Source of the DNA: CABRXV01 sp900754955
GTDB lineage: Bacteria; Actinomycetota; Coriobacteriia; Coriobacteriales; Eggerthellaceae
NCBI GenBank assembly: GCA_902475005.1
Contig: CABRXV010000005.1
Span: forward strand, 1-51,449
Reading direction: 5' to 3'
Length of the DNA stretch: 51,449 bases
This document shows, piece by piece, positions 24,158-31,848 of the stretch. A program made the position numbers and the translations under genes. Below the pieces are notes generated by a model that saw nothing but the letters and a program-made list of their open reading frames with translations, had not been told where the DNA came from and searched no databases. The stretch's first letter is position 1; each line of letters begins with the position of its first letter.

Positions 24158-24325
24158 ATGCCGCAGCGTGAAGCGGTTTACCTCCATTACTACGAAGGGC
24201 TCGGAACGCGCGCTATCGCCTCGCTCCTCGAGACGACCGACGACGCCGTGCGCCAGCGTTTGAGCCGAGCTAGGGTCAGTCTCAGGAAAACTCTGAAAGG
24301 AGGCTTCGATGACTTCTCCGCTTGA
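24158..24325 (+). CDS. Stand-alone sigma-70 region 4 protein (truncated ECF sigma factor)
   Basis: 55 residues from ATG 24158, with AAGGAGG 7 bases upstream. The sequence begins at the very start of region 4 (MPQREAVYLHYYEGLGT, then a helix-turn-helix ending VRQRLSRARVSLRKTL). ECF sigma factors are about 160-180 residues and need region 2 for -10 recognition; none is present in any frame upstream. The last 17 bases overlap the next gene, as in intact sigma/anti-sigma operons. It is either a deletion remnant that kept a translation start, or a small region-4-only regulator. Without region 2 it cannot be a sigma factor by itself. Confidence 0.7.
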   Translation: MPQREAVYLHYYEGLGTRAIASLLETTDDAVRQRLSRARVSLRKTLKGGFDDFSA

Positions 24326-25427
24326 TTCCTACAAAACATCCCTCGACAAGCTCACATTCGACGAGAAAGCGAAGGTTCGTATGGCCTCCAACTTGAAGGC
24401 GGCGGTTGATGCTCGTGCTGTTGCGCCGATGCGTATGGTCGAGTTTCCAGAGGATGCCGGCGGACGACGCCCCAAGCGCCGACTCGCTCTGGTCGCTGCC
24501 TGTCTCGCCGCCGCGCTTGTCATCGGCGGAGGCGGAGGGATTGCCGTGGCGACGGGGGTGCTACCCAATCCAGCCGACGTGTTTTCTGATGTTTTCGGCG
24601 GCGACCCAGCACAGACCGAGCTCCTGAACGAGGTGGGCCGACCCATCGGAGCAAGCGCGACTTCAAACGGCGTCACCGTAACAGCCGAGGCCGTGGTGGG
24701 CGATCGATCCAACTACGCCGTCGCGTATTCCATCAAGTTCGACGATCCCGTCGCGCTCAAGGGAATCGAGTCCAACGAAGACGGTACCTTGAACTACGTG
24801 GGCGACGCGTTCCTGCGTGTGGACGGCTGGACGGCTGATGGCGGGTCGGTCCAGCTCTACGATGCCGACCCCAGCGATAACACGCTGCAGCTCGTACAGG
24901 TCATGGGGGTGCAGACAGGGGACAATGCGAGCATCGTGGGCCGCACGGCGCGCTTCTCGATGAGTAAGCTCGAGATCTGCACTGCGGAGGGGGAGTTCGT
25001 GACCTTGGCCTCGGGCAGCTGGAATTTCAAGTTCGAGATGAACTACAAGGACACGACCGTCGATCTGCCAGCGGGTCAGAGCACGGCATGGCAGGGCACA
25101 GGCGTCACGATCAACGCTGTGGCGGTGTCCTCCCTCGGCGTCACGGTTGACTACACGATCGATCGCCCGATCGATGACTGCGCTCTTCCTGGCCAGGTGA
25201 GCAGCGAGGCCCTTGCGGAGCAGGAGGCGGTCATTAGCCTTCCCGTCATCGTGACCTTCGCAGACGGAACGACGTTCGACGCCACGAGTGCCAACAGCTC
25301 AACGGTGAAACAGGGCGACGGTACGAGCGCCGTCACCAAGGCGGCGACCTACAACCGCATCGTTGCGGTGGACGATATCGTGAGCGTGGCGGTGGGCGAC
25401 GTGGAAATCCCCGTGAGTGCTGCATGA
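24309..25427 (+). CDS. DUF4179-type membrane protein, likely anti-sigma partner
   Basis: 372 residues. An N-terminal cytoplasmic segment of about 55 residues (SYKTSLDKLTFDEKAKVRM) precedes one membrane helix (about 57-82). The rest (about 90-370) is an extracytoplasmic beta-rich region, as in DUF4179 proteins paired with ECF sigma factors in Firmicutes and Coriobacteriia. The start lies inside the sigma-fragment gene with AAAGGAGG upstream, so the two are translationally coupled. With its partner reduced to region 4, its signalling role is uncertain. Confidence 0.8.
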   Translation: MTSPLDSYKTSLDKLTFDEKAKVRMASNLKAAVDARAVAPMRMVEFPEDAGGRRPKRRLALVAACLAAALVIGGGGGIAVATGVLPNPADVFSDVFGGDPAQTELLNEVGRPIGASATSNGVTVTAEAVVGDRSNYAVAYSIKFDDPVALKGIESNEDGTLNYVGDAFLRVDGWTADGGSVQLYDADPSDNTLQLVQVMGVQTGDNASIVGRTARFSMSKLEICTAEGEFVTLASGSWNFKFEMNYKDTTVDLPAGQSTAWQGTGVTINAVAVSSLGVTVDYTIDRPIDDCALPGQVSSEALAEQEAVISLPVIVTFADGTTFDATSANSSTVKQGDGTSAVTKAATYNRIVAVDDIVSVAVGDVEIPVSAA

Positions 25428-25428
25428 T

Positions 25429-25451
25429 GACAAATGACCTGTCCATTTATC
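25429..25451. repeat. Dispersed palindrome copy between convergent genes
   Basis: GACAAATGACC, T, GTCCATTTATC. It begins 2 bp after the DUF4179 stop and 15 bp from the stop of the opposing methyltransferase gene, a position fit for a shared terminator hairpin. Confidence 0.75.
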
Positions 25452-25465
25452 GTCCTTGTATGGCT

Positions 25466-26107
25466 TCATCTTCCTTTCTGGGCTGTAACAACACATGCGG
25501 TTGATTTAACTCGTTGCCAGCAGACGTCGTTGAACCATCTCCCGAGGATCGTCTCCATTTCGGTTTCAGAGTAGATGCGAACGTCTCCTTCTTTCGAGTG
25601 GGGCATCCACGCGTTCATGATCATTCGCGCTGGCGCCGGCTGCCAGACGTCGCCTATGACGAAGGTGCCGCCTGCGCGCAGCACGCGCCATGCTTGAAAC
25701 GCGGCTAGAGCGGGGTCTGGATAGTGGTGGAACGAGTCGTTGCAATATACGACGTCAAACGAGGAATCAGGAAAGGGCAGATGCTCGGCGTCGCCAGTTG
25801 TGATCTCGACGCGCTCGTCGAGACGGGCGCGCGCTTGTTCAACCATGCGCGGTGACAAGTCGATGCCTACGATGGAGCAATCGGGGATTTCGCTCTGAAT
25901 GATTTCTGCAAGCGCGCCCGTTCCGCATCCGAGGTCGAGGATGTGCGGCATGTGGATGTTGGAGCATGCCTGCGTCACCTTGTCAGCCACGATGCGGTAG
26001 AGCTGTCGCGCATGGTCTCCCTCCATGCCCTTGTCGTAGGTTTTCGCTTGGGCGTCGAACGCCGCTTTTGAAAGAGCCTTGGCTTTCCGGGATTTCTCCT
26101 CGTTCAT
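25466..26107 (-). CDS. Class I SAM-dependent methyltransferase (UbiE-like)
   Basis: 213 residues. SAM motif I is ILDLGCGTGALAE (about 56-68); IVGIDLSPRMVEQA, GDAEHLPFPDSSFDVV and HHYPDP follow in the order of Methyltransf_11 proteins. The substrate is unknown. ATG 26107 has AAAGGAA upstream. It lies 71 bp downstream of the TetR gene on the same strand, with a TetR-type operator copy in the gap, so it is probably the target of that repressor. Confidence 0.9.
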   Translation of the reverse strand: MNEEKSRKAKALSKAAFDAQAKTYDKGMEGDHARQLYRIVADKVTQACSNIHMPHILDLGCGTGALAEIIQSEIPDCSIVGIDLSPRMVEQARARLDERVEITTGDAEHLPFPDSSFDVVYCNDSFHHYPDPALAAFQAWRVLRAGGTFVIGDVWQPAPARMIMNAWMPHSKEGDVRIYSETEMETILGRWFNDVCWQRVKSTACVVTAQKGR

Positions 26108-26122
26108 AACCGTTCCTTTCTA

Positions 26123-26137
26123 TTAAACAATGTTCAA
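26123..26137. promoter_or_regulatory. Operator copy 1 of the TetR repressor
   Basis: TTAAACAATGTTCAA, an imperfect palindrome 16 bp upstream of the methyltransferase start. Its complement, TTGAACATTGTTTAA, matches operator copy 2 at 26807 in 13 of 15 bases. Confidence 0.65.
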
Positions 26138-26178
26138 TAATATTGGCGTAAAAAACTTCCCAGAGCGGAGTGCGCTTC

Positions 26179-26769
26179 TTAGCGGGAAGCAGGGTTCGAT
26201 CTGAATTCGGCGATGAGCGCAGAGAGGTAGCGCTGTGCGGCGTCTGTCGTGCGTGCATCTGGCATGCCAGGGCCTGATGCGAGCCCGATGCAGCCGTAGA
26301 CCATAAGCGCGGCGAGTTCGTTTGCATCACCCGCCGGCATTCCGCGCAGCATCGCGTCAAGCTCAAGCGCCGCACGCAGATGCGGACGCACCGCCTCGCA
26401 CAGTCCGAGCGACAGCCGGTCGTGCAGTGCGCCGTGGCCCTCCGCGTGGAAGTAGGCGGCATGCTCGAACGCGTCGTTGTTAGATCCCAGCGTAATCGCT
26501 CGGTCGATCTTCTCATCGAGCGTGAGGTTGCGATCGTCCAAGATCGCGCAGATGCCCTCGGCGCAGCGCTGCGAGTAGTCCTCGATGGCAGCAGCGAACA
26601 GGTTTTGCTTCGAGTCGAAGTAGTGGTAGGCCAATCCCGGCGCCACGCCGGCGGCGCGCGCCACCGCCCGCACCGACACGTTGTCGTAGCCTTCCTCGGC
26701 GAACAACCGCATCGCCGTGGCGAGCAGCTCGCGCCTGCGTTCTTCGGGATCCTTCACCGTTCTTGACAC
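26179..26769 (-). CDS. TetR-family repressor
   Basis: 196 residues. The N-terminal helix-turn-helix is typical: RRRELLATAMRLFAEEGYDNVSV, written here in parts as LFAEEGYDNVSVRAVAR and GVAPGLAYHYFDSKQNLF. The C-terminal ligand domain resembles TetR_C types seen with multidrug or metabolite response. The GTG start at 26769 follows AAGGAGG. Matching palindromes upstream of this gene and upstream of the methyltransferase suggest that it represses both. The ligand is unknown. Confidence 0.9.
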   Translation of the reverse strand: MSRTVKDPEERRRELLATAMRLFAEEGYDNVSVRAVARAAGVAPGLAYHYFDSKQNLFAAAIEDYSQRCAEGICAILDDRNLTLDEKIDRAITLGSNNDAFEHAAYFHAEGHGALHDRLSLGLCEAVRPHLRAALELDAMLRGMPAGDANELAALMVYGCIGLASGPGMPDARTTDAAQRYLSALIAEFRSNPASR

Positions 26770-26806
26770 GTTGTGCTACCTCCTTCGACCGTAGAATACC
26801 GTGTTA

Positions 26807-26821
26807 TTGAACATTGGTCAA
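26807..26821. promoter_or_regulatory. Operator copy 2 of the TetR repressor
   Basis: TTGAACATTGGTCAA, a palindrome with TTGA/TCAA ends, 38 bp upstream of the TetR start. It suggests autorepression. The spacer from here to 27034 has a direct repeat CTGGATGACGAG (26866 and 26886) and no gene. Confidence 0.65.
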
Positions 26822-27034
26822 CAACAAATGACGGGAAAGGAGAAGCGGAGCAAAGTAGCATTCACCTGGATGACGAGAGAACCATCTGGATGACGAGGGG
26901 CTCATCGCGTAGCAGAGCTGGGAGAATCGCGAAAGCTCCTCTTCGAACGCATGCGAACGACCAAGCCCTCTTTCTCGGGCGTCTTCGGCTGGCATGGCGG
27001 CGCCATAGTGCGGGGCGGGCGTCCGTGCTCATGC

Positions 27035-27072
27035 GCGACGGCTGCAGAGGGACATCCCCTTGCAGCCGTCGC
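27035..27072 (-). terminator. Terminator hairpin of the ABC-transporter operon
   Basis: A perfect 12-bp stem, GCGACGGCTGCA (27035-27046) with its complement (27061-27072), plus extra GGG/CCC pairing inside the loop. It lies 24 bp beyond the ABC stop on the minus strand. There is no clear T tract. Confidence 0.65.
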
Positions 27073-27095
27073 AACCAGAATCACCTTCCGTATCT

Positions 27096-28832
27096 CTACA
27101 GCGCCCAGTCCGCGCTCTCGGTCTGCAAGCGCACCATGCGGGCGAACAGACCGTCCCGCGCCAGGAGCTCGGCGGGGCTGCCCTGCTCGGCCACGCGTCC
27201 GCCGTCGAGCACGACCACACGATCGGCCGCCATGACGGTGCGCATGCGGTGGGCGATCACGATTACCGTGCGCCCCGCGAGCAAGCGGCTAAGCGCGCCT
27301 TGCACCTCGGTCTCGTTCTCCACGTCGAGCGATGCCGTCGCCTCGTCCAAAAGCACGATCGGCGCATCCTTCAAGAGCGCCCGTGCGATGGAGATGCGCT
27401 GGCGCTCGCCGCCCGAAAGCCGCGCGCCGTTTTCGCCGACCATGGTCCCATAGCCCTCTGGCATGCGGGAGACGAACCCGTCGCAGTTCGCCGCGCGCGC
27501 AGCTGCCAGCACCTCCTCGTCGGTCGCCCCGCGCCTGCCCAGTCGCACGTTGCCCGCCACCGTGTCGTCGAAGAGCACCACATCCTGGAACACCACCGAG
27601 AAATCGCGCAGCAGCACCTCGGGATCGATCGTTTCCACGTCCACGCCGCCGACCGTCACGCGCCCCTCGGTCGCGTCCCACAGCCTCGCAGCCAGGCGCG
27701 CACAGGTGGACTTGCCCGATCCGGAAGGCCCCACCAGCGCCGTGACCTCTCCTTCCTTAGCCGTGAACGTCACGCCGTCGAGCACCTTCGGCCCACCCTC
27801 GCCATACGAGAAGCCCACGTTCTCGAAGGCCACGTCGTGGCCACGCGGCTCGAAAGTCTCCGCGCCTCCCGCCAGCGGTTCGTCGTAAAAGGCCTTCATG
27901 CGGGCAGCCGAGGTCTTCGCCGAAAACAGCTCCGCGATGAGCATGAGGCACTGGTCGAACGGCGCGTAGATGCGCGACGCCACCAACAGGAAGCAGAACA
28001 GCGTCATGAAGCCGCACGACCCGTCGAGCACGAGCATCGAGCCTGCGAGGATAGTGGTGGCGATGCCCAGCCGCAGCACGATCTGCGCGCCGTTCACGCA
28101 GACGCCGCATGCGATCTCGGACTTCGCCGCCTGGCGCTCAGCCGCGTCGATGTCGGCGCGGATGTGCTCGAGGTAGCGCTCCTCCTGGTTGGTCGCGCGC
28201 ACCTCGCGCACGCATTCGAGCGCCTCCTGGATGTCCTCGGAGATGGCGAGACCCCTCATGCGGGTGGCGTGCATCATGGGCTGGAGCGCGCGGCGCGCGC
28301 CGAACAGCAGCCCGAGCGCCACCGGCGCGCTCCATAGCGCCGCGATCGCAAGCCGCCAGTCGAACGCGACAAGCCCCACCGCTGCCACGCCCAGCATGAT
28401 GTAGGCGCCGTAGAGCTCGGGCAGCACATGGCTGTAGGCGTGCTCGATGGTCTTCACGTCGCCCATGATGGTCTCGGTAAGGTCGGCCAGATCGCGCCTG
28501 CCGAAAAACGACAGCGGGAGCTTGCGCAGTCGCTCCGCAAGCCCGATGCGCAGTCTGCCGCTCTCCTTGTAGATGACGCCGTATTGGTAGTAATAGGCGA
28601 AGTATTCCGTGAAGAACAGCACGACCGCGAACACGATGAGCCCGATAGCGTACGGCACGATGTCGGGCAGCGCCGCGCCGCCTGCCAGATGGTCCATGAA
28701 CGCCCCCATAGCCAGGAAGAGCGCGCCCACGCCCGCGAACACCACAAGGTTCGATACCGCAGTCCAGACGGCTCCCAGCTTGACGTTGCGCACGCCCTCG
28801 TCGGTGAGTCCGTACTTCTCTTTGATGGACAT
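27096..28832 (-). CDS. ABC transporter, fused permease-ATPase (second half of heterodimer)
   Basis: 578 residues. Six membrane helices (about 20-300) precede an ATPase with Walker A GPSGSGKST (about 373), signature LSGGERQRISIARALL (about 472) and Walker B IVLLDEATASLD (about 494); all catalytic motifs are intact. The ATG follows the upstream stop directly (TAGATG), so the two halves are co-translated and should form a heterodimer. Pairs of this type beside an AraC regulator include YbtPQ- and IrtAB-like siderophore importers; exporters have the same architecture. The nearby metal genes favour the iron link, but this is inference. Confidence 0.9.
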   Translation of the reverse strand: MSIKEKYGLTDEGVRNVKLGAVWTAVSNLVVFAGVGALFLAMGAFMDHLAGGAALPDIVPYAIGLIVFAVVLFFTEYFAYYYQYGVIYKESGRLRIGLAERLRKLPLSFFGRRDLADLTETIMGDVKTIEHAYSHVLPELYGAYIMLGVAAVGLVAFDWRLAIAALWSAPVALGLLFGARRALQPMMHATRMRGLAISEDIQEALECVREVRATNQEERYLEHIRADIDAAERQAAKSEIACGVCVNGAQIVLRLGIATTILAGSMLVLDGSCGFMTLFCFLLVASRIYAPFDQCLMLIAELFSAKTSAARMKAFYDEPLAGGAETFEPRGHDVAFENVGFSYGEGGPKVLDGVTFTAKEGEVTALVGPSGSGKSTCARLAARLWDATEGRVTVGGVDVETIDPEVLLRDFSVVFQDVVLFDDTVAGNVRLGRRGATDEEVLAAARAANCDGFVSRMPEGYGTMVGENGARLSGGERQRISIARALLKDAPIVLLDEATASLDVENETEVQGALSRLLAGRTVIVIAHRMRTVMAADRVVVLDGGRVAEQGSPAELLARDGLFARMVRLQTESADWAL

Positions 28833-30641
28833 CTAGGCCACCTCCTCGGACGTGATCTTCCAGCTGACCGCCCGCTCGTAGTCGGCCCACATGCGCGCGT
28901 ACAGACCGCCCGCCGCCAGCAGCTCGTCGTGAGTGCCTTGCTCGACCGCGCGTCCGTCGTCGAGCACTACGATTCTGTCGGCATTGCGCACGGTGGATAG
29001 GCGGTGAGCCACCATGAGCACGGTGCGCCCGCGCGCGAGTTCGGAGAACGCGCGTTGGATCTTCGCCTCGTTCTCGGGGTCGGCGAAGGCCGTCGCCTCA
29101 TCAAGAACCACCACGTCGGCGCGCTTCAGGATGGCACGCGCCAGCATGAGCCGCTGCACCTCGCCGCCGGAAAGATGGGTGCCCTCCGCGCCGTACACGG
29201 TGTCGACGCCGTCGGCTAGCTTCTCGACGATGTCGTCGCACTGGGCGGCGTGGAGCGCCACGAGCACCTCCTCACGTGTCGCATCGGGGCGCGCCGCGCG
29301 CACGTTCTCGAGGATGCTCTGCTTGAACAAGCGGTTCGCCTGGAACACGAACGCCACGCGATCCATAAGGTCGTGAGGATCCATGTCGCGCACATCGACG
29401 CCGCCGAAGAGCACGCGGCCATCGTTCGCGTCCCAGAACCGCGGCACGAGGCTCGCCGCCGTGGTCTTGCCGCCGCCCGATGGCCCCACGAGCGCCACTG
29501 TCGACCCCGCGGGCACCTCGAAGCTCACATGGCTGAGCGCGGGCGAATCCGCCCCTTCGTAGGTGAAGCTCACATCCTCGAACACGATGGAGTTGTCCTT
29601 GGGCGCCTTCGGGCTCGCCGGCGCCTCGATCACGGGGGCCGCGAGCACCTCCTCGACGCGGGACACAGCATCGGCGGCTGACTGGAACGCCTCGGACATG
29701 AACATCACGCGCGTCATAGCCGTGGGGATGACCGCCGAGAAGATGGCATAGAACGCGAAGTTGGCCAGGAACGTCCCGAAATCGCCCTCGCCGGGCGCCA
29801 GCAGAATGGCGACGGGCACAAGGAACACGGCCACGCCGTTGATGACGGTGAGCGAGAGCGACTGCGGCGTCTGACACCACTTGACGGCGTAGTCCTGCGC
29901 GAGGCGCGTGAACTCCTCGATGGCGTCATGGAACGCCTTGAAGGAATAGACCGTCTGCTGGAACACCTTCACCACGGGGATGCCGCGCACGTACTCGGTG
30001 CCCGTCTTGTTCATCTTGACGAGCGACTCCATGTACTTCGTCATGAAGTCCATGCCGCGTCCGCCCATCATGTAGAACAGGCACGCAAGCGAGAGGATAA
30101 CAGGCACCAGGCACGCGAGCCCCAGCCGCCAGTCGAACGCGAAGAACAGCGCGAGCATGCCGACGATCATGGCGATGGATCCCGCCGTGTCGGGCAGCTT
30201 GTGCGCAAGCAGCCCTTCCGTCTCCGCCGCGCAGCCGTCGACCACGCGCCGCAGCGCGCCCGAGGCGTGCGTGTCGAAGTAGCCGAGCGACGCGTGCATC
30301 AGGTGCTCGGTCGCCTGCTTGCGCATGTTCGCCGCGCAGCGGAACGCCGCCAGGTGCGTGCACATGAGCCCCGCGAAGTACAACAGGATGGACGCCGCCG
30401 AGAAGCCGAGCGCCCACCATCCGTAGGCTGCGATGCCCGCAGCCGCGCTCCAGTCAGGCGCGACCGCGATGAGGTCGCGCGCCACAAGCCAGATGCACAC
30501 GTACGGGCCGAACCCCACGACCATCGACAGCGCCGAAAGTACGCAGCCCGCGTACGTGAGCGCCTTACGTGGCCCGGCGAAGTCGAGCAGTCGTGCGACG
30601 GCGCCGCGTTTGCGCGAGGAGCTTTCCCCTTTCTGTCCCAT
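28833..30641 (-). CDS. ABC transporter, fused permease-ATPase (first half of heterodimer)
   Basis: 602 residues from ATG 30641, which follows CGGAGG; the open frame runs further upstream without a ribosome site. Six helices (about 30-310), then an ATPase with Walker A GPSGGGKTT, signature LSGGEVQRLMLARAIL and Walker B VVVLDEATAFADPENE. In place of the usual D-loop SALD it has AFAD, so this site may be the weaker ATPase of the pair. It is the first gene of a two-gene operon, divergent from the AraC regulator. Confidence 0.9.
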   Translation of the reverse strand: MGQKGESSSRKRGAVARLLDFAGPRKALTYAGCVLSALSMVVGFGPYVCIWLVARDLIAVAPDWSAAAGIAAYGWWALGFSAASILLYFAGLMCTHLAAFRCAANMRKQATEHLMHASLGYFDTHASGALRRVVDGCAAETEGLLAHKLPDTAGSIAMIVGMLALFFAFDWRLGLACLVPVILSLACLFYMMGGRGMDFMTKYMESLVKMNKTGTEYVRGIPVVKVFQQTVYSFKAFHDAIEEFTRLAQDYAVKWCQTPQSLSLTVINGVAVFLVPVAILLAPGEGDFGTFLANFAFYAIFSAVIPTAMTRVMFMSEAFQSAADAVSRVEEVLAAPVIEAPASPKAPKDNSIVFEDVSFTYEGADSPALSHVSFEVPAGSTVALVGPSGGGKTTAASLVPRFWDANDGRVLFGGVDVRDMDPHDLMDRVAFVFQANRLFKQSILENVRAARPDATREEVLVALHAAQCDDIVEKLADGVDTVYGAEGTHLSGGEVQRLMLARAILKRADVVVLDEATAFADPENEAKIQRAFSELARGRTVLMVAHRLSTVRNADRIVVLDDGRAVEQGTHDELLAAGGLYARMWADYERAVSWKITSEEVA

Positions 30642-30701
30642 ACAACCTCCGATTCTCACGCTGCGCACCGCCCTGTACTGCGCAGCGGCCTGGTGCGCTT
30701 G

Positions 30702-30719
30702 ATAGTTAAACATAGTTAA
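30702..30719. promoter_or_regulatory. Direct repeat in the AraC/ABC divergent promoter
   Basis: ATAGTTAA occurs at 30702-30709 and 30712-30719, exactly 10 bp apart, in an AT-rich island within GC-rich DNA. Same-face half-sites are what an AraC-type activator binds. A related AT-rich TTAGATATGGTTAA lies at 37131-37144, upstream of the winged-helix gene, so a shared metal regulator is an alternative. Confidence 0.5.
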
Positions 30720-30821
30720 CTTATCATTATGATCGAGGGCGAAGCTCACGTTGCGGTAACTGCGGACGCTCTCGAAACGAATCGGGACGATGCCGAAACC
30801 AATGGTCGGAAGGGGATCTGA

Positions 30822-31781
30822 ATGAGTGCACTGAGCTCGGCTTTGCCAGATCATCTGCTGACGTTTGTTGAGCCGCAGACAGAGCAGCTCTCCATCAAGA
30901 TGGAGCCCATCCGCTGCGGGCTGTACGGCAGGCTACCGGACGCGCTCGGCGAAGGGTTCCTCTGGACCGTCCCGCTCGGCGACGACTGCCTCGTGAGCAT
31001 GCATTCGCTGCGTTTGAAAAGGCCTCTCGTGCTCGAAGAACGGCCGACAGATTTCTCCTGCATCTTCTCGGGATCACGCGCGACATATCTTTCGCTGCCG
31101 GGCGTCGGGCCCGACGCTCTCGCCGATACGGAGAACCTCGCAGCGTTCTCGCAGACGGGCGGGACAACGCGCTGCCTCATGCAGGCGGGCGTGCTCTATG
31201 AGTCGACGAGCATCACCTACACTCCAGACTATTTCGGAAGGCTGGCAAGGGCGTTCCCAGGCGATTTTGAAAGCGCAGGTGAGGCGATGCGGTCGTTCGA
31301 CCCCACGAATCCTCCGGCAGAGATGCGGTTCATCCTGCGCTCGTTTTCGCCCGAGCGCGCGGCGCTGCCTGGGGCCGCTCCGTATTTTCACGCTAAGGCG
31401 CTCGAGGCGTTAGGCGTTCTCCTGGCACGTTCCGATGCTGACGTCGGAACGCGGGTTCGGCAGAAGGATCGCTCGCTCGTCGAGCGAGCCGAAGCCCTCA
31501 TCTCCGCGCGCTTCGCCGAGCCTCTCACGGCGAAATCCATCGCACGCGAGCTGTACGTGAGCCGCTCGCGCCTCTGCGAGGCGTTCAGGCAGGTGCGCGG
31601 TGCGGGCGTAGCGGAGTGTATTCGCGAGAAGCGGATGGAGATGGCGCGTCACATGCTCGCCGAAGGCGATGCGAGCATCGCCGACGTGGCGCAGGCGGTC
31701 GGGTACGCGCGAGCCTCGTCGTTCGACGAGGCGTTCCGCCGCGAATTCGGCTGTTCGCCAACTGCGTGGCGTCGGAGATGA
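30822..31781 (+). CDS. AraC-family transcriptional regulator
   Basis: 319 residues. The C-terminal AraC DNA-binding domain has both helix-turn-helices: AKSIARELYVSRSRLCEAFRQ (in parts, about 225-250) and IADVAQAVGYARASSFDEAFR followed by FGCSPTAWRRR at the end. The N-terminal ~200 residues are the effector region with no recognised fold. The ATG follows GGAAGGGG. It is divergent from the ABC heterodimer, which it most likely activates; in YbtA-type systems the signal is the siderophore itself. Confidence 0.9.
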   Translation: MSALSSALPDHLLTFVEPQTEQLSIKMEPIRCGLYGRLPDALGEGFLWTVPLGDDCLVSMHSLRLKRPLVLEERPTDFSCIFSGSRATYLSLPGVGPDALADTENLAAFSQTGGTTRCLMQAGVLYESTSITYTPDYFGRLARAFPGDFESAGEAMRSFDPTNPPAEMRFILRSFSPERAALPGAAPYFHAKALEALGVLLARSDADVGTRVRQKDRSLVERAEALISARFAEPLTAKSIARELYVSRSRLCEAFRQVRGAGVAECIREKRMEMARHMLAEGDASIADVAQAVGYARASSFDEAFRREFGCSPTAWRRR

Positions 31782-31848
31782 GGGACGGGTTGTCGCCGTT
31801 CTTCCAGTGGCAAACAACCCGACCGCCGCAGAGCTGCCGTGTCGTCTC

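Noticed and set aside
31809..31827. Another dispersed palindrome copy after the AraC gene
   Set aside because: Only the first arm (GGCAAACAACCC) is recognisable; the second arm does not pair.
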